Positions 43,340-55,019 of a stretch of DNA of 64,000 bases are shown here, one piece after another. This DNA is from Aspidiotus rigidus (lineage: Eukaryota > Arthropoda > Insecta > Hemiptera > Diaspididae), in the NCBI GenBank assembly GCA_035079385.1, contig JAVHKY010000024.1, positions 7,564,001 to 7,628,000 on the forward strand, written 5' to 3'. A program made the translations under genes and the position numbers. Numbering within the stretch: the first letter of the stretch is position 1; every line of letters starts with the position of its first letter. The notes beneath the pieces were generated by a model. That model worked only from the letters and a program-made list of their open reading frames with translations. It was not told the DNA's origin and did not search any database.

Positions 43340-46300
43340 TAAACGTCAATTCAAAATCGTCGATTCAAAAGTTGAAGTAGACTTCCGGTTAAAATGACAA
43401 GATCAATGTAGGCTAGAACGACAAACAAAAGTCAATTGAGGACAGAAATAATTTCTGATTGGAATAAAGAGTTTATATGCAATCAATATGACGTAAAATG
43501 AACGTCAGTTTGAGACTTTGAACACAACTGAGTTGACCCAAAATTGACTTTGACTTTGAGCAAGTTTTGGCCAAAATAACGAGTCGATATAAAGTCAAGA
43601 CAATGTCAAGCAGACGTTGATTTAGAGTCAAAATGGAGCCGAACTAAGCCCACTCAAAATTCCATTTTGAGTATACTTCTGGTTGAAATAACGAATCAAT
43701 TTGAAATCAATATGACATCCAACCCAACGTCAATTTAAAGTCGACACTGATGGGCAGAATAAGGTCAACTCAAAATTGAAGTCAATTCAAAAGTGACTTG
43801 GTTCTAGTCAAAATCAATACGACATTAAATTGAGGTGGATTTTGAATCGACCTCTAGCAGATCAAGATTGACTCATAAATTGAAGTACATTTCTGGATAA
43901 AATAACGAGTCAATATGATACCAATACGATGTTAAATAAACATCAATTTGGAATTGACTTTAGACCTAGGTAACTGACTTCTCACTGGAATAACGAGTCA
44001 ATATGAAATCAATTTTCTCGTTTTTTTTGCCCCCCCTTTTTTTTTCTCCTCCCCCGGAGTGTCGCGGAAGGCGAGTATTACGCCTGCAACCCGAGAATTA
44101 TACTAATCTATTCACATATATTTACATTGTAAATGTTCTCAAATGTTCATACTATCACGTAACTTTCATACTCGCAGACAAAGTACGCATTTGTATCTTA
44201 CATATAGAACCGTGATACACTCAATAAATGCCTTTTATTTACCACGTAAATTCATTGTACTTCATTTACGATTGGACTGGTTTCTTTTGTGGACGAAAGG
44301 TACGAACAGCGACAATTGACGCTAGCGAGTATTTTTTCTCCTTTCCACAACATGGCTTGAACGAACGTCAATTTGCGACTTTGGACATAACCAAGTCGAG
44401 TCGATTCCAAATTGACTTTGACTTTCAGCAGACTTTTGGTCAATATAGCGAATCAATTTGAAATCAATACAATGTCGAGCAGATGTCAATTTAGAGTCAA
44501 CATGGACCAGTATTAAGCCGACCCAAAATTGAATTTGATTTTGAATGGACTTCTGGTTGAAATAACGAGTAAATATGAAATCAACAAGATGTTAAACAAA
44601 AGTCAATTTGGGACTTTCATTCGACTCCAAATTGACTTTGAGCAGGTTTCTGGTTAAAATAGCAAATCAAATGAAATCAATACAATGTCAAGTAGACGTC
44701 AATTTAGAGTCGACATGGACCAGTACTGAGCCGACTAAAAACTGATTTTGAATTTGGGCGGACTTCTGGTTTTAGTCCACATCGGGCAGAACCAACTCCA
44801 CACAAGATTGACTTCAATTCTGAGTAGACCTCCACTCAAACTGAAAACCTGATTTCAAATCAATATGACTTAAACCAATGTCCATTTAGAGTTGTCACTG
44901 GGAAAAACTAAGTTGACTAAAAATTTTCAATTCTTGGTAGATCTTTGTTCGAGATGACAAATTGATTCAAAATTAATATGACATCAGACCAAAATCAATT
45001 TGGAATTGATTGTTGGCAGACCCAAGTTGACTCAATAATTGAAGTAGACTCCTGCTCAAAATGAAAAGTCCATACAAAATCAATACAACGTCAAATAAAT
45101 GTCAATTCGGAGTTGACTTTGGACAGAACTGACTCCTGGTTGATATAACGAGTCAACATGAAATCAATGTGACGTTAAACTAAAGTCAATTTGTGACTAA
45201 GTCGACTAAAAATTGACTTTGTCTTTGAGCAGACTTTCAGTCAAAATAACGAGCCGATTTGAAATCAATAAAATGTCAAGCAGACGTTGATTCAAAGTTG
45301 ACATGGAACAGAACTAAGCCGACTTGAAATTGACTTCAATTTTGAGTAGATTTATAGTTGAAATAACGAGTCAATTGACGTCAAACTAACGTTGATTCGG
45401 ATATGTCCACTTAAGATCTTAAATTCTAAGTAGATTTTTGTTCAAGATGACAAGTCAATTCAAAATCAATAAGAGGTTGATTCAAAATTGACTTCAATTT
45501 CAGATTAAGTTCTGGTTAAAATGGCGGGTTAATTTGAAATTAATAAGACGTCAAAACAATGTCGATTTAGAATCGACCTTTGGCAGACCTGAGTCGACTC
45601 AAAAATTAAAATAGACTTCTAGAGTTGATTTTGAACAGAACTAACTTCCGATTGAAATAATGAGTCAGTATTCAATGAATTTGATGCAACACAAACGTCA
45701 ATTAGGGACTTTGGACACAATTGAAACAACTCAAAATTGACTTTAACCAGACCTTTAGTCTAAATAACGAATTGATTTGAAATCAATATGACGTCAAACA
45801 AACATCAATTTGGACTTGACTTTAGACAGAACCAACTTCTACTTGACTTTTGGTCAAAACAGTTGATTTAAAATCAATATGATGTGAAAAAAACATCAAT
45901 TTGGAGTTGTCTTTAAACAGAACTAATTTCTGGAATTCACGAAACAAGTCAATATAAAATCAATATAACGTTGAAGAAACGCCAATTTGGGACTTTTAAC
46001 ACAACTAAGTCGACTCCAAATTGACTTTGACTTTGAGCAGACTTTTGGGTCAAAATAGGAAATCAATTTGAAAATCAATACAATGTCAAGCAGACATTGA
46101 TTTAGAGTCGATGTAGAGCAGAATCAAGCCTGCACAAAATTGTCTTCAATTCTGAGTAGATTTCTGGGTCAATATGCCATCAATGTGATACAAAATGAAC
46201 GTCTATTCGGGACTCTTGACACAAATTGAGGCAACTTAAAATTAACTTTGACTTGGAGCAGACTTTTGGTCTAGACAACAAATCAATTTGAAATCAATAT

Positions 46301-46738
46301 GACGTCAAACAATTACGTAGTTGTTCTCGAACAGAACCAACTTCTTGAATTAATATAACGAGTCACATCGACATGCAATCAATGTGACTGGGACTTTGAG
46401 CACAACTAAGTCGACTCCGAATTGACTTTGACTTTGAGCAGACTTTTGGGTCAAAATAGGAAATCAATTTGAAAATCAAGACAATATCAAGCAGACATTG
46501 ATTTAGAGTCGACGTAGAGCAGAATCAAGCCTACTTAAAATTGTCTTCAATTCTGAGTAGACTTGAAGTCGAAGTAACAATTTGATTTTAAATAAATAAT
46601 ATGACTTAAACCAAATCTCAATTTAAAGAATTTAAAGTTGTCACAGAGCAGAACTGTATGATTCGAATCAAAATCTAGATGACGAGTCGATTTAAAATTG
46701 ATATGAAGTTAAACCATCATCAAATGGGCAGAAATAAG
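43340..46738. repeat. Degenerate satellite, period about 110 bp
   Basis: Diverged units carry ATAACGAGTCAATATGAAAT, CAATATGACGTCAAAC, AACGTCAATTTGGGACTTT, CTAAGTCGACTCAAAATTG and ACTTTGAGCAGACTTTTGG in a fixed order. ATAACGA landmarks at 43576, 43688, 43902 and 43992 give spacings of 112, 214 and 90. Later units drift, with partial deletions. The units have short internal symmetries around GTCGAC and TCAATTTTGA. The array resumes after the hAT element at 50331, so it predates that insertion. Confidence 0.85.
44014..44350. repeat. Unrelated insertion inside the satellite
   Basis: Satellite text stops at about 44013 and resumes near 44350. The intervening 340 bases start with T- and C-rich tracts, contain GGCGAGTATTACGCC and CTAGCGAGTATTTTTTCTCC near opposite ends, and encode nothing. 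GCGAGTATTAC also appears, inverted, at 58.47 kb. It is probably a small transposable element of unknown type. Confidence 0.45.
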
Positions 46739-47098
46739 CAGGCGCGGCGCTAAGGGAGGGCGAGATGGGGCGGTAGCCCCATTGAAATTTCTGTTCGCCC
46801 CTGTACTTGCCCCACCAAAAAAAATTTCAATTTAAATCCTAATTCTCCAGATTGATTCTCCAAATTTTACAGAAAATCAGTAAAGAAGCAGCAGGCCTGT
46901 GAAAAATCGGAAGAAATCGACTAATCGAGTAGATCGATAATTTTATCATTCTTATTGAGAATCGCTAAGAGTAGCCCTAATCAATAACATCATAGACAGC
47001 ACCTTCCACTTCAACTTGTACCATAGTTTTTGTTTCTAGTTTGAACTTTGCACATTGCACAAGTGCACAACCTCCCTACCTGAAAAGTGAAAGTTATC

Positions 47099-49853
47099 AT
47101 GTCTTCTAAAAAACGAACCTTGGATTATTTCTTTTCATCGCAAACTGAACGTAGTTGTAATATTAAATCAAATAATCAAGAAACACCAGCAGCACTGCAC
47201 GAAGATGACAGACCTGTAAAGAAAGGAACCTCGGCTGCTTGTTCTACCTTTTCGAGCGCCCGTACTTCTTCTGAAAATGAATTCACTGGTAAGTTGAATA
47301 GAACAGTTTGTAATTATTTCAATGTCAACACATGGTACTCAAGGACGGATCCTGAGTTTTCATTGGATATTTGGACTATCAGTTCATGACTTCATGAGTT
47401 AGTGCTGCTTTATTTGCAGATACAGAAATATGGTCAGAGGATTCTAGAAGTGAAAGTGCTGACACTGATAGTACCAGCAGTGAACATAAATTATTCTTGG
47501 ATGCTGCTGAGCAATGTAATGATGGTTCTGCAGCCCCTGCTGATAACAAAATCACTCAGACTCAGAATAATGAAACTATCAGAATTAAGAGAGGACCGTG
47601 TGACATAGCTCAAAACCTTGCCGATGTTCCGATTCAACCGATATTGAAAAAGTTTCCTACCACAAAATTTGGTAAAGAATGGCGTCATTTTCATTTAGAG
47701 TGGTTCAAACTGTATCCGTGGCTCGAATACAGTATAATTGAAAATGCATGCTATTGTTATCCATGCCGATTCTTCTCACCTGAAGATAACACATCCCCAT
47801 TCTGCACAACTGGATTCAAAAACTGGAAACGAGCTATGGAGAAAGGTAGTGGTATCAAAGGTCACGCAAGTAATCAAACTCATATTACAAGTAGTTTAAA
47901 ATGGGATTCGTTCAAAAGTTCTATCAAACATGATAGTATTGCGGTATTGTTGAGTGACGCACATCAAAAATGTATTCAAGAAAATCGGTATTATATAAGT
48001 ACTTTAGCTGAAATACTACTCTTGACTGCTAATCAGAATATATCTCAAAGAGGTCATGATGAATCTGAGAAAAGTGCAACAAAGGAAATTTTTTGGAATT
48101 ACTCAATTTTTTGGCAAAGAAAGATGAAAGATTGAAACAAAAAATTGATTCCTTACCTGGAAATGCTAAGTATACTCATCATTCTATACAAAATGAACTT
48201 CTTACAGTCATGAGTGATATGGTTTTGAAAATTATTGGTACAGAAGTGAAAGAAGCTGAAAATTTTGCTGTATTGGCTGACGAGACAAGAGATGTTAGTA
48301 AAAAAGAACAGCTATCTGTTGTAGTACGATATTTTCACAACAACATGGTCAAAGAAAGATTTCTCGGGTTCCAGTCCTGCGCTTCATTAAACAGTGAGTC
48401 CCTCCTTAAGTACATCAAAAAGTTGTTGAGTGAATGCGGTATAAATATTGAAAATTGTGTAGCTCAGACATACGATGGGGCCTCAGTTATGAGCGGATGT
48501 AATAAAGGTGTGCAAAAATTGTTCCGAGATGAAGTTCCTCACGCAATATACACACATTGCTACAACCATCGTTTGAACCTAGTGCTGGTAGATGTCTGTG
48601 AAGCTGTCCCAGAAGTAGAAAACTTTCTATGTGTACTGCAGATGCTATATAAATTTATGAGCCAATCAAGTGTTCATCCAGATTTTATTCATTTACAAAA
48701 AAATGTATTGAAGATGTCACGAACAATTGAACTTAAGAACCTTTGTCAAACCCGATGGATTCATCAGCTAACAGCTTGCCGTGCAGTGCGTGATACGCTT
48801 CCCGTCATATTACTTCTACTGAATAAAATTTGTCATGAAAATGAAAAAGAGAAGGAAACAACTATGGACTCTAATGAGGAAAAACAAGCAAAATGGTCAG
48901 AGAAAGTGAAGAAGAAAGGCATTTCACGATCAAATGCAAAAAAAAAAATGAAAGCACAATCAATTTTGAAAGCCATTAATTTTGAATTTTTATTTTGCCT
49001 AAATTTTCTGTGTGAAGCTCTTTCAGAAGTGAAAATGGTCTCTGATTATTTGCAAAAACCAGATGCTGATTTGGGTCACGCGTGTATGTTGATTAGTAAT
49101 CTCATAGATAGCCTGTCAGAATATAGGAATGATGAACTCAAATTTGCAACACTTTTTGAAAAAGTGAAAACTATGGCTGAAGAGAGTAATATTCACATGC
49201 AGAAAAAAGATACAAAACGACCGCGGAAATTACCGAAGAAATTTACTAATTTTATCACTGAAGCTAGATCAGCAGAAGTCGAGAGAAACAAAATAACGTC
49301 CAAAGATGATGCACGGATAAAAATTTTTTACACGTGTCTTGATAATATGATATGTGAACTTAAAAGTAGATTTAGTGATAATAGTGATATATTAATTGGC
49401 CTGAATTGCCTGAATCCAAAAAGCGACACTTTTTTAGATTTTGAGAAGTTAAAGAAAGTTGGAGAAAACTATAATGTAGATATAGAGCTCCTAGAGATGG
49501 AGGTGAAACTCGTAAAAAGAACTGTGCGCAGTTATGAATCCGAAAAAAATTTCTTGATCGATTCTGCAATAAAATTTCATAAATTTTTAACCGAATACAA
49601 ACTTGCATTTGCAACTTTGGAGAAACTTTCTTCAATTTTCCTCACAATTCCACCCTCTACTGCTGGGGTCGAGCGAACTTTTTCTTGTTTGCGACTGATT
49701 AAGACATATTTGAGAAGTACTATGCTAGATGAGAGGCTTTCATCCATAGCAATATTATCAATCGAGAAAGAATTGTCCAAAAGTCTCGACATGAACGCAG
49801 TGGTAGATATCTTTGCCGTTAGACACAAGAATAGGAGAATAATGTTACTTTAG
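47099..49853 (+). pseudogene. hAT transposase (ZMYM1/DUF4371-like), one frameshift
   Basis: Exon 1 is 47099-47288, starting MSSKKRTLDYFF. An intron at 47289-47419 has GTAAGT and TTTGCAG ends and joins in frame. Exon 2 gives a TTF-type zinc finger (YPWLEYSIIENACYCYPCRF, GHASNQTH), then GHDESEKSATK. A 1-base lesion near 48081 moves the frame to GNFLELLNFLAKK, which then stays open to 49853. Later motifs are FAVLADETRDVSKKEQL, TYDGASVMSGC, THCYNHRLNLVL, TRWIHQLTACRAV and the C-terminal AGVERTFSCLRLIKTYLR dimerisation block. Length would be about 870 residues, normal for the family. Acidic residues of the catalytic core appear retained. It excises and reinserts the element through its terminal repeats. 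Confidence 0.88.
47289..47419 (+). other. Predicted intron of the hAT transposase gene
   Basis: The 131-base segment begins GTAAGTTG and ends TTTATTTGCAG. Exon 1 ends after the first base of a codon and exon 2 supplies the other two, giving an aspartate and continuing in the frame that runs to 48080. Reading straight through instead meets stops at about 47387. Confidence 0.75.
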
Positions 49854-50330
49854 GCCGCATGTTCTCTGTTTGTTTATTGATCTATTGAGTATTAGTTTCT
49901 TAAATCAAATATCAATTTCTTTGAACTTTTAACCTTACTTAACATTTTTTATATTAGTTTTTTGCAGGGGTTTTTTGGAAGTTGAAACCTTGATTAATGA
50001 TTATTAGATATCTATTATTAATTTCCATGAATGTAACTATACTTTTGACAAAATAATGAGAAAATAAAGTTCTCTGATTAAGTGATTGTTACCAGGTCTT
50101 TGAGAGTGTGAGCTGTAAACTGTAATTAACTGGTACGATTGATTGGGACCCAACCTGTAAAAAGTACATAAACTCGGTGAAAAAAAAAGTCAGCTCTTTT
50201 CAGGTTGCAGGAGGTGGGGGACAAGAAGTTTCCTCTTTCGTAGTTTTGTGCTCTTTTTTTTTTTGCCCCATTCTCAAAATAATATGCCGATAGCCGCCCC
50301 ACGTCAATATTCACTCTAGCGCCGCGCCTG

Positions 50331-50480
50331 GTCGAAGTCGACTTGAACTTTAAGTGGACTGCTAGCTGAAATAACAAGTCGATTTGATGTGGAGTCAGAA
50401 GGTGTTGAGCAGAACTCAGTCAAATTTTGGTTGAAATAAGAAAGCGATAATTAGATGTAAGATATTGACTTCAGCTGTTC
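50331..50480. repeat. Satellite remainder right of the hAT element
   Basis: GTCGACTTGAACTTTAAGTG, GCTGAAATAACAAGTCG and TTTTGGTTGAAATAAG continue the 110-bp units of 43.3-46.7 kb. The array fades out by about 50480. Confidence 0.8.
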
Positions 50481-50489
50481 TGTTGATAA

Positions 50490-53400
50490 CTGAGCTGAAT
50501 TTTACAAACAGAATGTTTATAGCAGATAATGACCGTAATTCCTCAGCAAGCGCACAATGAAATTAATGAAATTAAATGGAAATTATAGTTGAGAGTACCT
50601 AACTTTCTGAGCCCAGCGTTCCTTTGCTTGCCGAGTTGAGAAAAGAAGGAAAGAGAGACAAATTACGCGCTGGAGGGACGCTGTGGATAACTTTATGATA
50701 AATAAAATGCACCATGGAGTAGCTCATGACAGACAGAAATGGGCAGGACTGAGGAAGGCCTTTGCCCGATTTAGGGGCCACTCGTAAATTTTATTACGAT
50801 TAAGGCTTATGATTATTAATAGCTCAGATTCTGAATCGCCACCGTTATCCCACTGATGTAGACGAATGGAAGTTTGAATATCTTTCTTTATTTCATAATC
50901 CTTCCTTTTTCGCACCGACACACGATTAAGAATCACAAATTTGTGGAAAGCGAGTAAAATTATGTAATATTGTTTTCTTTATCAAATTCAGTTAATATTT
51001 TAACCATTCTTCGAGGCTGTAGTAGAATATATACTTGTCAATGAAGTAAGTACCCACTTCCTTACACCATTCTACCACATTGTGCTCACATTCGATCACA
51101 AGGAATACGTGATCGATATTTAAAGACCGCATACGCAAGGGTATTCCGTTGAAGATCATCGCGATTTCTACCAACTTCCCGAGACATTCGTTTTATTCAA
51201 TAGTAGTTTGTCATATACAGTACTAAAAGTCGAATAATACATTTACCGCTACTATTCTGCGGACTGTGTGGATCGACGGTCGACCACAATATTTACTTAG
51301 GTGTACAGACGACAATCGCTCGTTCTTAAGTTAAAGAAGGAGGAAGGGAAGAAAAAATGGAAGTTTACACTAAGTCTACATCACATATTAAGGGGGCTAT
51401 TTTCTTATTTGTTTCCTCGGAAAACGTTTCGTGTTTCGTCTATTCTATGAATCACGTACAAGTATTATGTCGAGTTTTTATACGATGAAGAGGGTCACTG
51501 GCCAAAATACTTTTTATATCGAGAGCGATATAATAAGGTTCGAGGAGATGTTTAACATCGTCGTCCTCCCTCGACGATGCGTGTATAGCGTGATACGCTA
51601 CGACAAACCCGAGCAAAAATATAAAAAATAAATTATCGTCAACCTGAAAATGACGATTTATTTGGGTCGTCGCGTATACGTTCCAGCACATCCGAAACGG
51701 GTATCATCCAGCGAACTACCGCCGATCTAGTCAATAAATAATTTGGTTGAAGTTATCTATTTAAAAAATCAACATTATCTTTTCTGTATATTGATTAACG
51801 CGGGCACATACACACACATACGAGTATAATACACGCGTACAATATCTCGTACGATCGTAAATTATACGATTACCTTTCGAACTCCCACGTGTTCCCAAAT
51901 CAGGTGCGTGAGCATTATTAAAGTTTGAAAAAAATATTTTTCTTTTCAAGTACTTTACTATAATATCGAGTGTTCTATAATTACTTACAGGCGTTATAAT
52001 ATCGCGTCCGGACTAAATACCGTTCGTTTATAATATTTTATACGTGTACAGTATATGTCGCTCTTACGAGTATGTATCGATAATTAAACGAACGATGAGG
52101 GGTGAGAGCAAGCGAAGAAATCGGACGGAGGGTGCTTCCCTTTATTTCATTTTTTTTTTCGCGTCCTGTGTCAGGGTACCCGGAACTACGAGTCGAGTTC
52201 TTAGTGGTGGTTTCCTGGGCCGTTAAAGTGTCTATCGGTGAAAGAAACGTAACTCCGTCACGATGTACACCACGTTACCATATCGTATTGCCAAAATACT
52301 AAGGAGAGACGAGGGAGGGGTGTGGGTATGAGTTTTTAGTTGCTGTAATGCTTTGGACAGCTGTCTTACTCTCCCATGACCTCCGGGTCTTATCGCGCTA
52401 TTAATTATTAACTTATGACCCGAAAAATACATCATATCGCGTATTACCGCAGAACCGTCGCGAAAAACTCGTGATAAATAACCGAAAATATGAAGAAAGG
52501 AAAAAAAAAAAAAGGATCGCCGATGCTCATACTCTCACCGTATATAACTTTACAGCCCCTTGAATCGAGGTAGTAAATTTTCCTAAATTCGGATGTGAGA
52601 AAAAGAGTCACGAAGGAGACAAAGACATTGGACCCGCTAAGGTATAATATCGCGACGATAAAATCTAGGTTTTATAGCTCGTACTGGAAATCCGAAATAC
52701 CATTATCGCGTTAATTAGTCGATGACGTATCGGAGTTTGTATACCTGCTATGTAATATCTGCAGCATTACGATAGATGATACTTCGTCCCCCTCCCTCTC
52801 TACACTTTACAATCGCTGTCGTAACATCAACCAGAATAATTAATTCGGAAAATTAATATACAGCGACAACGAGAGCAAGGTGGATACGAGTGTATAAGCG
52901 AGTACTACAATGCATTTGAAAGAGTTTTTCGCATTAAAGATGACACTCTCGAATGCGATGCTGGACGCGCGTATATTCCGTAGGGAGTGAGGACGAGAAG
53001 TGGGAAAAATAAAACACCAACAGCAGCAACAGAAAACAAAAAAAAAAAAGAAAAAAAAAGAAATACTGGTACAGTTCGAGTTTGTACACCGTGTTGCTTT
53101 TTAAACGTTTCGTGTAGTAAAAACGTAACAAACGTGAGGAGAACACAAAGAGAATTTACGAATGTAAATGATAGTATACGGAGAGTACACTGTACGAAAC
53201 AAAAGCTATCAATTATTTAAAAATAAAAGCAAATGGGAAACGCCAACGCGCGGCGTGACTATCTTTATCACATATTATGTAAAAAAGAGTCGCGGCTCTG
53301 TAGAGTTCTCCTCCAGCGCGTTTTTCTGAGGATATCATAGCGTCCGTTCTCGCGCCGCCCCGCGCACGCGAATTCACGATGAGATATCGCGGTCAGTATT

Positions 53401-53830
53401 CGATGCGACGCGACGGCTTCCGAGTTCTCGAACCGTTTGATAATTTACTGAATCAAAGGCCGTGAAGTTGTACTTCTTTCGGAACAGCACCTACACTGTC
53501 TTCCGGCATTTCGGAAGGAAGGTTTGGCCGAAGCGAGGTTCTAAAGAGGCAAGAAGTATAGTATCGAGGTGATCGAAATATTTCTGCAACGATTCGAATG
53601 AAATCAGAGATGAATTACGCAGAACGTACAGGGTGAGAAAAGACAGATAAACACGTTGGAAAATTTGGTAACGACTTAGTAGTGGTCTTTCTAAAGATAG
53701 ACGGGCCATTGACCAGATAAGAGGACTAAAATGAGTGTCAGACTCTTGATCATCTGCAAGTTCGTTGACGCCCAGTTCTGATCGATTAAGAAAAATTTAG
53801 TAGCTATTGCAAACTAAAACGCTGTCTGAA
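50490..53830. other. No gene supported
   Basis: Unique DNA with ORFs under 83 codons, CpG-rich patches (51.25-51.65, 53.3-53.45 kb), an A-rich stretch at 53.03-53.06 kb and a CACACACA run at 51.8 kb. It may be regulatory or intronic, but nothing defines a gene. Confidence 0.35.
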
Positions 53831-53834
53831 GCCG

Positions 53835-54792
53835 AACTCACGGATCGTGTCTCGAGGGAGAGAGAATGCTCCTTGTAACTTTCCTCCGAACCATCACGTC
53901 AACGTCAATATTGACCCCATTCACTCTGGCCAGGTGTTTAATTGTGAGTAATTCTTTCTTGAGAGCAGCCTGACTCAAAGGGATACGTCAGTCTGTGAAC
54001 TAGGCTATTGAAGACAGCCATCTTATGAGCAACAGGACAGAACAAACCTCCGTGGACTAAAACATCGGTCGTAGTATCTTTCCTGTAGATTCCAAACTCA
54101 TATAGATGTCGATAAATCCAAAAAGTTAATGGAAAATACCCCTATTTCCAAAGTAAATTTTTATGGAAGGGTACCAGAAAATTGAGATACCTGAGAAACT
54201 CACCAGGGAAATCTAAGGGACCAGTCCAGTTGCGTAGAACGTAATATGATTAAGTAACACCTGGTTCGAGGAAAACAGGTCAAGTTCAAACTTAGACATG
54301 AAAATTTCGGAGATGAGAGAGCCTAAAGGTGATCCAATCGGAATCTCTACTTCATCAGGGATCTCGAAAAATTTCCCTTCTAATTTACAATAGTTGAGGG
54401 ACCAGCAAAGAATAAGATTCAGGAGATCGAAAAATTCTTGAAACTCATTGTGAGGAATGTTGGCTTTTGACAAGTAGTTCACCCACACGCCGGATAGTAG
54501 CAGCCCTAGGAATATTCGTGAACAAACCAACAACATCAAACGAGCAGATGGATCGTTCCCGGGGGAAGACTTACACCCTTGAGGACGTCAGTTGAAGAGG
54601 CCGAATTCAAGACCGAATGAGGAGATTCAAAATCAATGCGATGTTTGAACCAACGGTCCAAGAATTTGGCAAGAAGGTAGGTGGGAGAGGAGATGAATGA
54701 AACCACAGGTCGTATCAGGGTATTATTCTTATGCACTTTAGGCAGCTCGTAAAGGAGGGGGGTGTAGGGTTAGGAACAAGAAGGGCATTTTT
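53835..54792 (-). pseudogene. PLE-4B reverse transcriptase relic
   Basis: Minus-strand frames give HKNNTLIRPVVSFISSPTYL, LAKFLDRWFKHRIDFES, SVLNSASSTDVLKGVSLPPG, VCSRIFLGLLLSG in a shifted frame, then IPHNEFQEFFDLLN and EIPIGSPLGSLISEIF. The YVDD segment after LLNHI is deleted, with text jumping to TGLVP. The end matches the thumb and linker start (ARVNGVNIDVDVMVRRK). Several frameshifts are present. It could not be catalytic without YVDD. Confidence 0.78.
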
Positions 54793-54952
54793 AGAATCAA
54801 TGCGGTTTCTCAATTTATGGCCAGAAATACTAGACGAAGTCATACTCAAGCGAGTAATACAAACGGAGTAATTTACAATTTTAGCCACAGAAATTAAACG
54901 ACACCGGAGCGCTTTCGATTAAACAATCATTGTCAACGGGAACTGGAAAGCG
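54793..54952 (-). mobile_element. 160-bp insertion bounded by GCATTTTT repeats
   Basis: GCATTTTT occurs at 54785-54792 and again at 54953-54960, and PLE-4B coding continues across when one copy and the intervening 160 bases are removed. The insert carries, on the minus strand, GATTGTTTAATCGAAAGCGC, a relative of the PLE terminal box. It therefore looks like a solo terminal unit of another PLE subfamily with an 8-bp target duplication. Confidence 0.65.
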
Positions 54953-55019
54953 CATTTTTCATAGCTGGAGTTTTGATAATAGCCTCACACTTGTTGATGA
55001 AACACCTAACTTCTTTAAC

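Larger units (their letters stand above)
46739..50330 (+). mobile_element. Near-intact 3.6-kb hAT transposon with ZMYM1-like transposase
   Basis: The left terminus CAGGCGCGGCGCTA at 46739 is the exact reverse complement of TAGCGCCGCGCCTG ending at 50330. The termini begin with CA and end with TG, as in hAT. A poly-A signal AATAAA is at 50063-50068, after the transposase gene. The 8-base flanks (GAAATAAG and GTCGAAGT) do not match plainly, so the target duplication is decayed or rearranged. It interrupts the 110-bp satellite. Confidence 0.85.
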
